Below, piece after piece: positions 56,961-64,000 of a stretch of 64,000 nt of DNA. The stretch covers positions 4,402,001 to 4,466,000 of the forward strand of contig NZ_CP116009.1 in assembly GCF_027941915.1 (NCBI RefSeq). The letters run 5' to 3'. A program made the translations under genes and the position numbers. Source of the DNA: Ramlibacter tataouinensis. Its GTDB lineage: Bacteria; Pseudomonadota; Gammaproteobacteria; Burkholderiales; Burkholderiaceae_C. Position 1 is the first letter of the stretch. Every line of letters starts with the position of its first letter. The notes below the pieces were generated by a model. That model was not told where the DNA came from and did not search any database. It saw only the letters and a program-made list of their open reading frames with translations.

Positions 56961-58247
56961 ATGACTTCCGATGCACTCTGGCGCCGCCGACACCTGATGG
57001 GTTGGCTCGGCGCCACCGCCGTCCTGCCGTCCTGGGCGCAATTCCGTGTCGAGGTGACCGGCGTGGGCCTGCGCCAGTTGCCGTTTGCCATCGTGCCGTT
57101 CCGCGGCGAGGCGGGCAGCCCCGAGAAGATCTCGGCCATCATCCGCGCCGACCTCGAGCGCAGCGGCCAGTTCCGCGCCATCGAGCCGCCCGGCGGGCTG
57201 GTGATGGACGAGACCAGCCGCCCCGACCTGACGCCGTGGCGGCAGGCCGGCTCCGACTCGCTGGTGGCCGGCAGCGTCACCCGGCTGGCCGACGGCCGCT
57301 TCGACGTGCGCTTCCGCCTGTGGGACGTGGTGCGCGGCGTCGACCTGGGCGGCCAGAGCTTCGTGGCCGCGCAGGGCGACCTGCGGCTGGCGGCGCACCG
57401 CTTCGCCGACTACATCTACGAGAAGCTCACCGGCGAGCGCGGCATCTTCTCCACGCGCATCGCCTACGTCACCAAGGCCGGCACCCGCTTCAACCTGTGG
57501 GTGGCCGACGCCGACGGCGAGAACCCGCAGTCGGCCCTGGCCAGCCCCGAGCCGATCATCTCGCCGGCCTGGTCGGCCAACGGCACGCAGCTCGCGTACG
57601 TGTCCTTCGAATCGCGCAAGCCGGTGGTCTACGTGCACGAGGTGGCCACCGGGCGGCGCCGGCTGCTGGCCAACTTCCGTGGTTCCAACAGCGCGCCGGC
57701 CTGGGCGCCCGATGGCCGCACGCTGGCCGTCACCCTGAGCCGCGAGGGCGGCTCCCAGCTCTACACCATCGACGCCAACGGCGGCGAGCCGCGGCGCCTG
57801 ACGCAATCGGCGAGCATCGACACCGAGCCGGTCTATGCGCCCGATGGCCGCAGCATCTATTTCGTCAGCGACCGCGGCGGCGCGCCGCAGGTCTATCGCA
57901 TGCCGGTGGCCGGCGGCTCGCCCGAACGGGTCACGTTTACCGGCAGTTACAACATTTCTCCCGCGGTCAGTCCCGACGGCCGCTGGCTCGCCTACGTCTC
58001 GCGCGTGCAGGGGCAATTCAAGCTGCACGTGATGGAACTGCCCTCGGGAGCGGCGGTGGCGATCACCGACACGGGCGCCGACGAGAACCCCAGTTTCGCC
58101 CCCAACGGCCGCCTGATCGTCTACGCCACGCGCCAGAATGGCCGCGAAGCCCTCATGACCACCACGCTGGATGGCAAGATCAAGGCTCGGCTGGCGGGGC
58201 AGGGCGGTGATATCCGCGAGCCCGACTGGGGCCCGTTCCAGCGCTGA
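56961..58247 (+). CDS. tolB: Tol-Pal system protein TolB
   Basis: 428 residues from the ATG at 56961, with GGAGA upstream; an in-frame ATG at 56943 adds six residues. Periplasmic partner of Pal in outer-membrane constriction. The signal (WRRRHLMGWLGATAVLPSWA) has a twin-arginine look. The N-terminal alpha/beta domain follows (LPFAIVPFRG, IIRADLERSGQFRAI), then a six-bladed propeller with repeated SPAWSANGTQLAYVS, APDGRTLAVTLS, APDGRSIYFVSDRGG and SPDGRWLAYVSR units. Directly followed by pal and cpoB. tolQRA are not in the window immediately upstream. Confidence 0.95.
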   Translation: MTSDALWRRRHLMGWLGATAVLPSWAQFRVEVTGVGLRQLPFAIVPFRGEAGSPEKISAIIRADLERSGQFRAIEPPGGLVMDETSRPDLTPWRQAGSDSLVAGSVTRLADGRFDVRFRLWDVVRGVDLGGQSFVAAQGDLRLAAHRFADYIYEKLTGERGIFSTRIAYVTKAGTRFNLWVADADGENPQSALASPEPIISPAWSANGTQLAYVSFESRKPVVYVHEVATGRRRLLANFRGSNSAPAWAPDGRTLAVTLSREGGSQLYTIDANGGEPRRLTQSASIDTEPVYAPDGRSIYFVSDRGGAPQVYRMPVAGGSPERVTFTGSYNISPAVSPDGRWLAYVSRVQGQFKLHVMELPSGAAVAITDTGADENPSFAPNGRLIVYATRQNGREALMTTTLDGKIKARLAGQGGDIREPDWGPFQR

Positions 58248-58283
58248 ACAAGCACCCACACTTCTGAATTGGAGGATTACCTG

Positions 58284-58826
58284 ATGACCCCCCGCATCCT
58301 GATCGGCCTGCTGCTGTCCGCCACGCTGGCTGCCTGCAGCTCCGGCGTCAAGCTCGACGACGTGCCGGTGGAAGACCGCCAGCCCGCCGTCGTCGCCCCC
58401 GGCGGCGGCACCGGCGGCAGCACCGGCCCGGCCACGCAAAGCCGGGTCGCTCCGGTCGATGCGGACGCCGCCAGCGCCAACCAGGCCGGTCCGGCCAACG
58501 TGCAGCGCATCCTGTATTTCGACTACGACAGCTACGCGATCAAGGCCGACGCGCAGCCGCTGGTCGAGGCGCACGCCCGCTTCCTGCGCGCCAACCCGCA
58601 GCGGCGCGTGTCGCTGGAAGGCCATACCGACGAGCGCGGCGGCCGCGAGTACAACCTGGCGCTCGGCCAGCGCCGGGCCGAGGCGGTGCGCCGCGCGCTG
58701 GGCCTGCTGGGCGTGGCCGACAACCAGATGGAGGCGGTCAGCTTCGGCAAGGAGAAGCCCGCCGCCACCGGCGGCGACGAATCGGCCTGGTCGCAGAACC
58801 GCCGCGTCGAGATCAGCTACCGATGA
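58284..58826 (+). CDS. pal: Peptidoglycan-associated lipoprotein Pal
   Basis: 180 residues; the ATG at 58284 follows TTGGAGG. The lipoprotein signal ends in LAAC with Cys18 as the lipidation site. A flexible Gly/Thr/Pro linker is followed by an OmpA-like domain (~75-180): ILYFDYDSYAIKADAQPLVEAHARFL, LEGHTDERGGREYNLALGQRRAEAV, and SFGKEKPAATGGDESAWSQNRRVEISY. The Asp and Arg of the peptidoglycan diaminopimelate site are present. It anchors the outer membrane to the wall and binds TolB. Its stop overlaps the cpoB start. Confidence 0.97.
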   Translation: MTPRILIGLLLSATLAACSSGVKLDDVPVEDRQPAVVAPGGGTGGSTGPATQSRVAPVDADAASANQAGPANVQRILYFDYDSYAIKADAQPLVEAHARFLRANPQRRVSLEGHTDERGGREYNLALGQRRAEAVRRALGLLGVADNQMEAVSFGKEKPAATGGDESAWSQNRRVEISYR

Positions 58827-59602
58827 TGCGCGGCCGACTGATCGCCCACGTCTTCGCGGCCGGCCTGCTGCTGGCGCCGCTGGCCGGCCAGGCCGCCCTG
58901 TTCGAGGACGACGAGGCCCGCCGCGCCATCCTCGAGCTGCGCCAGCGCGTCGAAGCGCAGCGGGTCGCCGGCGAGCGCCAGGCGCAGGACCTGCAGCGCG
59001 CCACCGAGGAGAACGGGCAACTGCGCCGCAGCCTGCTGGAGCTGCAGGGCCAGATCGATGCCCTGAAGAACGAGATGGCGCGCCTGCGCGGCCAGGACGA
59101 GCAGATGGCGCGCGAGCTGGCCGACCTGCAGCGCGGCCAGAAGGACGTGGCCGCCTCGGTCGAGGAGCGGCTGCGCAAGATCGAGCCGGCCAAGGTGAAC
59201 GTGGACGGCCGCGAGTTCATGGCCGACCCGGCCGAGCAGCGCGACTTCGACGCCGCGCTGGCCGTCTTCCGCAAGGCCGACTTCCCGGCGGCGCAGGTGA
59301 CCTTCGCCGACTTCCTCAAGCGCTACCCGCAAAGCAGCTACCGGCCGTCGGCGCTGTTCTGGCTGGGCAACGCGCAGTACGCCAACCGCGACTACCGCGG
59401 CGCCATGGGCAACTTCCGCGCGCTGCTGCAGCAGGCACCGGACCACGCGCGCGCGCCCGAGGCGGTGCTGTCCATCGCCAACTGCCAGATCGAGCTGAAG
59501 GACAACGCCGGCGCGCGCCGCACGCTGGACGACCTGGTCAAGGCCTACCCGCAATCGGAAGCGGCCGTGGCCGCGCGCGAGCGGCTCGCCCGCCTGCGCT
59601 GA
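58823..59602 (+). CDS. cpoB: Cell division coordinator CpoB (YbgF)
   Basis: 259 residues with a signal peptide (MMRGRLIAHVFAAGLLLAPLAGQAA). A coiled coil at ~25-110 (QRATEENGQLRRSLLELQGQIDALKNEMARL) is the trimerisation part. A TPR domain at ~140-259 has DFDAALAVFRKADFPAAQVTFADFLKRYPQSSYRPSALFWLGNAQYANRDYRGAMGNF. CpoB links Tol-Pal to peptidoglycan synthesis during division. It completes the conserved tolB-pal-cpoB order, with a 4-bp overlap on pal and a 1-bp overlap on the next gene. Confidence 0.95.
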   Translation: MMRGRLIAHVFAAGLLLAPLAGQAALFEDDEARRAILELRQRVEAQRVAGERQAQDLQRATEENGQLRRSLLELQGQIDALKNEMARLRGQDEQMARELADLQRGQKDVAASVEERLRKIEPAKVNVDGREFMADPAEQRDFDAALAVFRKADFPAAQVTFADFLKRYPQSSYRPSALFWLGNAQYANRDYRGAMGNFRALLQQAPDHARAPEAVLSIANCQIELKDNAGARRTLDDLVKAYPQSEAAVAARERLARLR

Positions 59603-60396
59603 TGCAGCACGCGCTCGACCCCGGGACGGCCGACCTCGGCCGCCGGTTCTCGGGGCTGGAGCGCCTCTACGGCGTGCCGGGGGCGACCGCCCTGCGCCGG
59701 GCCTGCGTGGCGGTGGTCGGCATCGGCGGCGTCGGCTCCTGGGCCGCGGAGGCGCTGGCGCGCAGCGGCATCGGCGCGCTGGTGCTGGTCGACCTGGACC
59801 ACGTCGCCGAATCGAACATCAACCGGCAGGTCCATGCGCTGGACGCCACCATCGGCCAGGCCAAGGTGGCGGCCATGCGCGACCGCATCGCGCAGATCCA
59901 CCCCGGCTGCCAGGTGCACGGCATCGAGGACTTCGCCGAGCCGGGCAACTGGCCGGCGCTGCTGCCGCGCCCGGTCGATGCCGTGATCGACGCCTGCGAC
60001 GAAGTCAAGGCCAAGGTGGCGCTGGCGGCCTGGGCGCTGCAGACCCGCACCCCGTTCGTCAGCTGCGGCGCCGCGGGCGGCAAGCGGCTGGCGCACAAGG
60101 TCGACATCGACGACCTCGCGAACACCACCCACGACCCCCTGCTGGCGCAGGTGCGCTACCGGCTGCGCAAGTTCCATGGCGCGCCGCGCGAAGGCCGGCG
60201 CATCGGCGTGGCCTGCGTGTTCAGCCGCGAGGCGGTGGCACCGCCCGATCCGTCCTGCGACATCGCCGGCGACGGCTCGCTCAACTGCCACGGCTACGGC
60301 TCGGTGGTGGCGGTCACCGCCACCTTCGGGCAGTGCGCCGCCGGCTGGGTGATGGAGCGCATCGCCAGCGGGCGCAGCCCGGCGGCAGGCGGCTGA
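59602..60396 (+). CDS. tcdA: tRNA threonylcarbamoyladenosine dehydratase TcdA
   Basis: 264 residues, typical. E1-like ThiF-fold enzyme that cyclises t6A to ct6A in tRNA position 37 with ATP. Visible: RFSGLERLYGVPGATALRRACVAVVGIGGVGSWAAEALARSGIG (nucleotide loop), LVDLDHVAESNINRQVHALDATIGQAKVAAM, and DAVIDACDEVKAKVAL. CsdL-like YRLRKFHGAP and the end GQCAAGWVMERIA follow. Translationally coupled to cpoB (TGATG). A GC-rich stem with T-run follows 91 bp after the stop. Confidence 0.93.
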   Translation: MQHALDPGTADLGRRFSGLERLYGVPGATALRRACVAVVGIGGVGSWAAEALARSGIGALVLVDLDHVAESNINRQVHALDATIGQAKVAAMRDRIAQIHPGCQVHGIEDFAEPGNWPALLPRPVDAVIDACDEVKAKVALAAWALQTRTPFVSCGAAGGKRLAHKVDIDDLANTTHDPLLAQVRYRLRKFHGAPREGRRIGVACVFSREAVAPPDPSCDIAGDGSLNCHGYGSVVAVTATFGQCAAGWVMERIASGRSPAAGG

Positions 60397-60404
60397 TACC
60401 CAGC

Positions 60405-60453
60405 CTGCGGCCCGGCTGCCGGGCTGCCCGGCTGCCCGGCTGCGGCGCCCATC
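60405..60453. repeat. CCGGCTGC direct repeats after tcdA
   Basis: Four closely spaced copies of (C)CCGGCTGC/CGGGCTGC-type octamers within ~45 bp. They form a GC-rich repetitive patch between tcdA and its terminator; no gene is supported here. Function unknown. Confidence 0.45.
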
Positions 60454-60487
60454 CACCGCTGAACCCCTGCTGCCGTGGTCCGCCGAG

Positions 60488-60512
60488 CGGCCCGGCACGA
60501 GCCGGGCCGTTT
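60488..60512 (+). terminator. Rho-independent terminator after tolB-pal-cpoB-tcdA
   Basis: CGGCCCGGC-ACGA-GCCGGGCCG followed by TTT: perfect 9-bp arms and a 4-base loop. Best formed intrinsic terminator in the window; it closes the tcdA transcript before the next gene at 60636. Confidence 0.8.
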
Positions 60513-60635
60513 CCATGGCCCTTTCGGACTACCCGCATGCGCCCGTCGCGGACGTGCGCACTCGCGGCGCGTTCGAATAATCGACGGAAAGCGGACCGGC
60601 ATGTACCGGGCGCGAGTACAGCAGGACGTTCCCGC

Positions 60636-63600
60636 ATGATCGAACCAAGGTCTTCGAGCCCCCGGGCCATGGGCACCGGGGCCGCCGCAGCGGCCGCCGC
60701 TTGCGCAGCGCAACCGGTGCCGATCCACACGCCGCCGCCGCACGTGGTCGAGGCTTCGCAGATGACGGCGTTCACGCGCGCGTTCGCGGCCCACACCGGC
60801 GCCGGTTTCCCCAGCTACGGGCACCTGCAGGCGCATTGCGTGCAGCACCCGCAGGCGTTCTGGCGCTTCCTGGCCTCGTGGTGCGGGCCCGGCCTGGGCG
60901 CCGCCGGGTCGCCCGATCCGGTGTGCGTGGGCGACGGCCTGGAGCACGCGCGGTTCTTTCCCGGGCTCTCCCTGAACTACGCCGCCAGCCTGCTGAACCT
61001 GGAAGTGGCCGGCGGCGAGGCACCGGCGCTGACGGCCTGCCATGCCGACGGCTCGCGGCGGCACTGGACGCGCGCCGGCCTGCGAGCGGCGGTGGAGGCA
61101 CTGGCGCAATCGCTGCGCGAGCGCGGCATCGGCCCCGGCGACCGCGTCGCCGCCATGCTGCGCAACGACGACCTGGCGGTGATCGCCGCCCTGGCCACCG
61201 CGGCCGTGGGCGCGACGCTGTCCACCTCGTCGCCCGACATGGGCGTGGCCGCCATGCTGGAGCGCTTCGGGCCGATCGAGCCGCGGCTGCTGTTCGCGCA
61301 CGTGGCGGCGCAGCCCTGGGACACCGGCTTGCCGCTGGCGCACAAGGCGGCCGCGCTGTGCGAAGGGCTGCGCTCGGTGCGCACCGTGGTGCCGCTGGAC
61401 GGCGGGGCGCTGGGGCAACCGGTGGCCGCGCAAGCCATGGCGCTGGACGAACTGCTGGCCGCGGGAGCAGCCACCCGGTTCGAGTGGCCGCGGTTCGGCT
61501 TCAACCACCCGCTGTTCATCATGTTCTCCTCCGGCACCACCGGCCGGCCCAAGTGCATCGTGCACGGCGCCGGCGGCAGCCTGCTGGAGCACCTGAAGGA
61601 GCACCGCCTGCACTGCGACCTGCGGCCGGGCGAGCGCCTGTACTTCCATACCAGCTGCAGCTGGATGATGTGGAACTGGCAGCTCTCGGCGCTGGCCTCG
61701 GGCGTGCACATCCTCACCTACGACGGGCCGATCGCGGCGGTGGACACGCTGTGGCGGCTGGTGGCGGGCGAGCGCGTCCAGGTGTTCGGCACCAGCCCGC
61801 CCTACCTGCGCATGTGCCAGGACGCGGGGCTGGCGCCCGGGCGCCAGTTCGACCTGGGCGCTTTGCGCGCCATCCTGTCCACCGGCACCGTGCTGCACGA
61901 CGCGCAGTACGAGTGGGTCGCCGCGCAGGTCAAGGACCTGCCGCTGCAGTCGATCTCCGGCGGCACCGACATCCTCGGCTGCTTCGTGCTCGGCAACCCC
62001 AACCTGCCCGTGTTCGCCGGCGAGGCGCAGTGCACCAGCCTCGGGCTGGACGTGCAGGCCCGCAACATGGACACCGGCGGCGTGGCCGAGGGCATCGGGC
62101 ACCTGGTGTGCGCCAATGCCTTCCCCTCGCGGCCGCTCGGCTTCTGGGGCGACCCGGACGGCACCGCCTTCCACCGCGCCTACTTCGCGCAGGCGCCCGG
62201 CGTCTGGAGCCACGGCGACCTGATCTCGCTGTCGCCGCGCGGCGCGCGCCTGCACGGGCGCACGGACGGCGTGCTGAACGTGCGCGGCATCAAGTTCGCG
62301 CCGGGCGAGATCTACCGCGTGCTGCACGGCATGGCCGGCATCCGCGACGCGATGGTGGTCGAGCGGCGCGATCCGGCCGGCGAGCAGCAGGTGGTGGCGC
62401 TGCTGGTGCTGACCGAGGGCACCCCGCTGGATGCCGCGCTGGCCGGGGCGGTGCGGCGCGAGATCGCCGCCCGGCTGTCGTCCGCGCACGTGCCCGACCT
62501 GCTGCTAAACGTGCCGGCGCTGCCGGTCACCATCAGCGGCAAGCCGTCCGAAGCGGCGGCGCGCGATGCCGTCAACGGCAAGCCTTCGATCAATGCCGGC
62601 GCGCTGCGCAACCCCGAGTGCCTTGCGGCGATCCGCGCCCATCCGCAGCTGGCCGCCGCGCCCGCGCAGGCGGACGCGGGCGGGCCCGCCGGCCTGGCCG
62701 AGCCGTTGCGCCGCGCCTGGGCCAGCCTGTTCGGCATCGACCGCGTCGGCCTGGACGCCAACTTCTTCGACCTCGGCGGCAACTCGCTGATGGCGGCCCG
62801 GCTGATGGCGCGGGTCAAGGCGCTGACCGGGCGCGAACTGCCGCTCTCGACCCTGCTGCGCGCGCCGACCATCGCCGCGCTCGCCGACCTGCTGGAGCGC
62901 GCGCCGGACGCCGGCGACCCGGGCCTGCTGGTGCCGATGCGCGCGGGCGTCGGCCGCCCGCTCTACCTGGTGCATGGCCTGAGCGGCACCGTGCTCGAAT
63001 GCTGGGAGCTGGTGGGGCGCCTGCAGACGCCGCGGCCGATCTATGGCTTCCAGGCGCCGGGGGTGGACGGCGAGCAGCCGCCGCTGGAGACGGTCGAGGC
63101 GCTGGCGGCGGCCTACGCCCGCGCGATCCGCGCGGCGCAGCCGCAGGGCCCCTATGCCCTGGCCGGGTTCTCCTTCGGCGGCCAGGTGGCGCTGGAGATC
63201 GCACGCGAGCTGGCCCGCGACGGCCAGCGCATCGAGACGGTGTGCCTGATCGACACCTACGTGCAGCAGGACCTTTCGCGCCCCCGGCGCGCACTGGAGC
63301 GAATCCGGCGCGGCGTACGGACCCTCACGGCCCTGCGGCGCGGCCAGGTGCTGCCCTACCTGCGCGAGGGCGCGCACCGGCTCGGCCGCGAACTGCGCAC
63401 CGGCGCGGCGGCGGGCGCAGCGATGCGGCCCAGCCAGGGCCGCGAGCTCTCGCCGGCACAGCGCCTGGTGTTCGACGTGCTGTCGGCGGCCCTGGAGCGC
63501 TACCGACCGGCTCCGTTCGAGGGCGGGCCGGTGCACTACCTGCGCGCCCGCATTCCACTGGGCGGCTACCCGGATCCGCTGCCGGTATGGAAGCGCGTGG

Positions 63601-63794
63601 CGCGCGCCGGCCTGGAGGTGCTGCGGCTGCCCGGCGGCCACCTGGACGTGACCGGGACGCAAGCCGGGCGGGCCGCGGCCCTGATCGATGCCGTGCTGGC
63701 CCGCCCCGTGCCTGCGGCCGGCGAGGCCGGCGCGCGCCTGCGGCCTGCGGCTGCGGTGCCGCTGGTGCCGCCGAGCCGGGCGGCGGGCGATTGA
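60636..63794 (+). CDS. Three-domain acyl ligase-carrier-thioesterase enzyme (acetoacetyl-CoA synthetase-like)
   Basis: 1052 residues. Residues ~30-660 are an adenylate-forming ligase closest in feel to acetoacetyl-CoA synthetase: PSYGHLQAHCVQHPQAFWRFLASWCG at the N-terminus, MFSSGTTGRPKCIVHG (296-311), SWMMWNWQLSALASG, SGGTDILGCFVLGNPNLPV, WSHGDLISLSPRGARLHGRTDGVLNVRGIKFAPGEIY, and the catalytic Lys636 in SGKPSE. A carrier domain follows with FFDLGGNSLMAARL; Ser717 is the phosphopantetheine site. The last ~330 residues are a thioesterase with Ser846 (GFSFGG), Asp873 and His1002 as a plausible triad. It resembles single-module NRPS-like A-T-TE synthetases. Product and substrate are unknown; no other biosynthetic gene is adjacent. 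The N-terminal ~25 Ala-rich residues make the exact start unsure. Confidence 0.85.
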   Translation: MIEPRSSSPRAMGTGAAAAAAACAAQPVPIHTPPPHVVEASQMTAFTRAFAAHTGAGFPSYGHLQAHCVQHPQAFWRFLASWCGPGLGAAGSPDPVCVGDGLEHARFFPGLSLNYAASLLNLEVAGGEAPALTACHADGSRRHWTRAGLRAAVEALAQSLRERGIGPGDRVAAMLRNDDLAVIAALATAAVGATLSTSSPDMGVAAMLERFGPIEPRLLFAHVAAQPWDTGLPLAHKAAALCEGLRSVRTVVPLDGGALGQPVAAQAMALDELLAAGAATRFEWPRFGFNHPLFIMFSSGTTGRPKCIVHGAGGSLLEHLKEHRLHCDLRPGERLYFHTSCSWMMWNWQLSALASGVHILTYDGPIAAVDTLWRLVAGERVQVFGTSPPYLRMCQDAGLAPGRQFDLGALRAILSTGTVLHDAQYEWVAAQVKDLPLQSISGGTDILGCFVLGNPNLPVFAGEAQCTSLGLDVQARNMDTGGVAEGIGHLVCANAFPSRPLGFWGDPDGTAFHRAYFAQAPGVWSHGDLISLSPRGARLHGRTDGVLNVRGIKFAPGEIYRVLHGMAGIRDAMVVERRDPAGEQQVVALLVLTEGTPLDAALAGAVRREIAARLSSAHVPDLLLNVPALPVTISGKPSEAAARDAVNGKPSINAGALRNPECLAAIRAHPQLAAAPAQADAGGPAGLAEPLRRAWASLFGIDRVGLDANFFDLGGNSLMAARLMARVKALTGRELPLSTLLRAPTIAALADLLERAPDAGDPGLLVPMRAGVGRPLYLVHGLSGTVLECWELVGRLQTPRPIYGFQAPGVDGEQPPLETVEALAAAYARAIRAAQPQGPYALAGFSFGGQVALEIARELARDGQRIETVCLIDTYVQQDLSRPRRALERIRRGVRTLTALRRGQVLPYLREGAHRLGRELRTGAAAGAAMRPSQGRELSPAQRLVFDVLSAALERYRPAPFEGGPVHYLRARIPLGGYPDPLPVWKRVARAGLEVLRLPGGHLDVTGTQAGRAAALIDAVLARPVPAAGEAGARLRPAAAVPLVPPSRAAGD

Positions 63795-63832
63795 GCCGCC
63801 CGGGCGCAGGGCCGGGTCGGATGGCCGGCGCT

Positions 63833-64000
63833 TCAGGCCGCCGCTTCGATCGCCTCGATCTCGCCCGACAGCGTCAGCCAGCGCTCTTCCGCGGCTTCCA
63901 GCGCGGCACCGGCCTGCTTGAGGCGCTTGCCGGCCTCGGCAATGTCGGCCGGCGGCAGCGCCGTGGCCAGCTTCGCTTCCAGCGACTGGATCTCGGCCTG
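63833..64000 (-). CDS. ABC-F family ATPase, C-terminal fragment
   Basis: The last 55 codons of a gene entering from the right edge: QAEIQSLEAKLATALPPADIAEAGKRLKQ then AALEAAEERWLTLSGEIEAIEAAA and stop. This short charged coiled coil matches the C-terminal domain of ABC-F proteins such as Uup and similar ribosome-associated ATPases. The ATPase domains lie outside the window, so the subtype cannot be set. Confidence 0.65.
   Translation of the reverse strand, partial: QAEIQSLEAKLATALPPADIAEAGKRLKQAGAALEAAEERWLTLSGEIEAIEAAA

Overview
The window is about 70% G+C and densely coded. Its gene order and products point to a betaproteobacterium of the Burkholderiales, most likely family Comamonadaceae (Ramlibacter, Variovorax or similar). 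The run yebC-purD-hemF-nadD-rsfS-rlmH-maf-rng, the tolB-pal-cpoB cluster and the pobA/IclR-regulator pair all fit this. The genus is an inference; no rRNA or tRNA gene is visible.

Layout. 1-2.3 kb: 4-hydroxybenzoate hydroxylase (pobA) with a partial CoA-transferase downstream and a divergent IclR-type regulator, separated by a perfect palindrome. 2.4-7.6 kb: a sulfate-uptake operon (1-Cys peroxiredoxin, sulfate-binding protein, cysT, cysW, cysA), then dsbB. 7.7-14.3 kb: argA, hrpA and a Bcr/CflA-type exporter. 14.4-19.6 kb: a defence-type island with a NERD-UvrD helicase, a SIR2-like protein and a HerA-like ATPase carrying a C-terminal KTSC domain. The last two genes, and the final ~40 codons of the helicase, are clearly poorer in G+C than their surroundings. 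19.6-22.6 kb: a decayed cytosine-deaminase-like pseudogene, exported MsrB and MsrA, and an exported cupin. 22.6-25.9 kb: UPRT-URC4-URC1, which looks like a bacterial URC uracil-catabolism operon. 26.0-27.3 kb: an FHA protein of the type VI secretion TagH family with no other T6SS gene in view.

27.5-37.6 kb: a two-partner secretion pair, a TpsB outer-membrane transporter and a 2763-residue TpsA exoprotein with long internal repeats. Its only two cysteines lie at its extreme C-terminus. 37.8-40.9 kb: a membrane Ser/Thr kinase with TolA-like Ala/Glu/Lys stretches on both sides of its membrane segment. 41-43 kb: a small unknown gene and a DUF853/YjgR ATPase.

43.1-50.1 kb: a housekeeping operon (yebC, purD, hemF, nadD, rsfS, rlmH), a palindromic repeat, then maf and rng. 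Here rsfS carries a histone-H1-like tail. 50.2-56.9 kb: lipopolysaccharide genes. On the minus strand are galE, an MsbA-type exporter and a single protein joining an O-antigen-ligase-like membrane domain to a GT9 heptosyltransferase-like domain; on the plus strand are two GT2 glycosyltransferases. 57-60.4 kb: tolB, pal, cpoB and tcdA. 60.6-63.8 kb: a stand-alone three-domain enzyme (acetoacetyl-CoA-synthetase-like ligase, carrier domain, thioesterase). The window ends in the 3' part of an ABC-F ATPase.

The most interesting loci are the SIR2/HerA-KTSC island, the ligase-carrier-thioesterase enzyme, the ligase/GT9 fusion, the URC operon and the TPS pair with a possible disulphide anchor. All calls come from reading the translated sequence and recalling family features; no database search was run.
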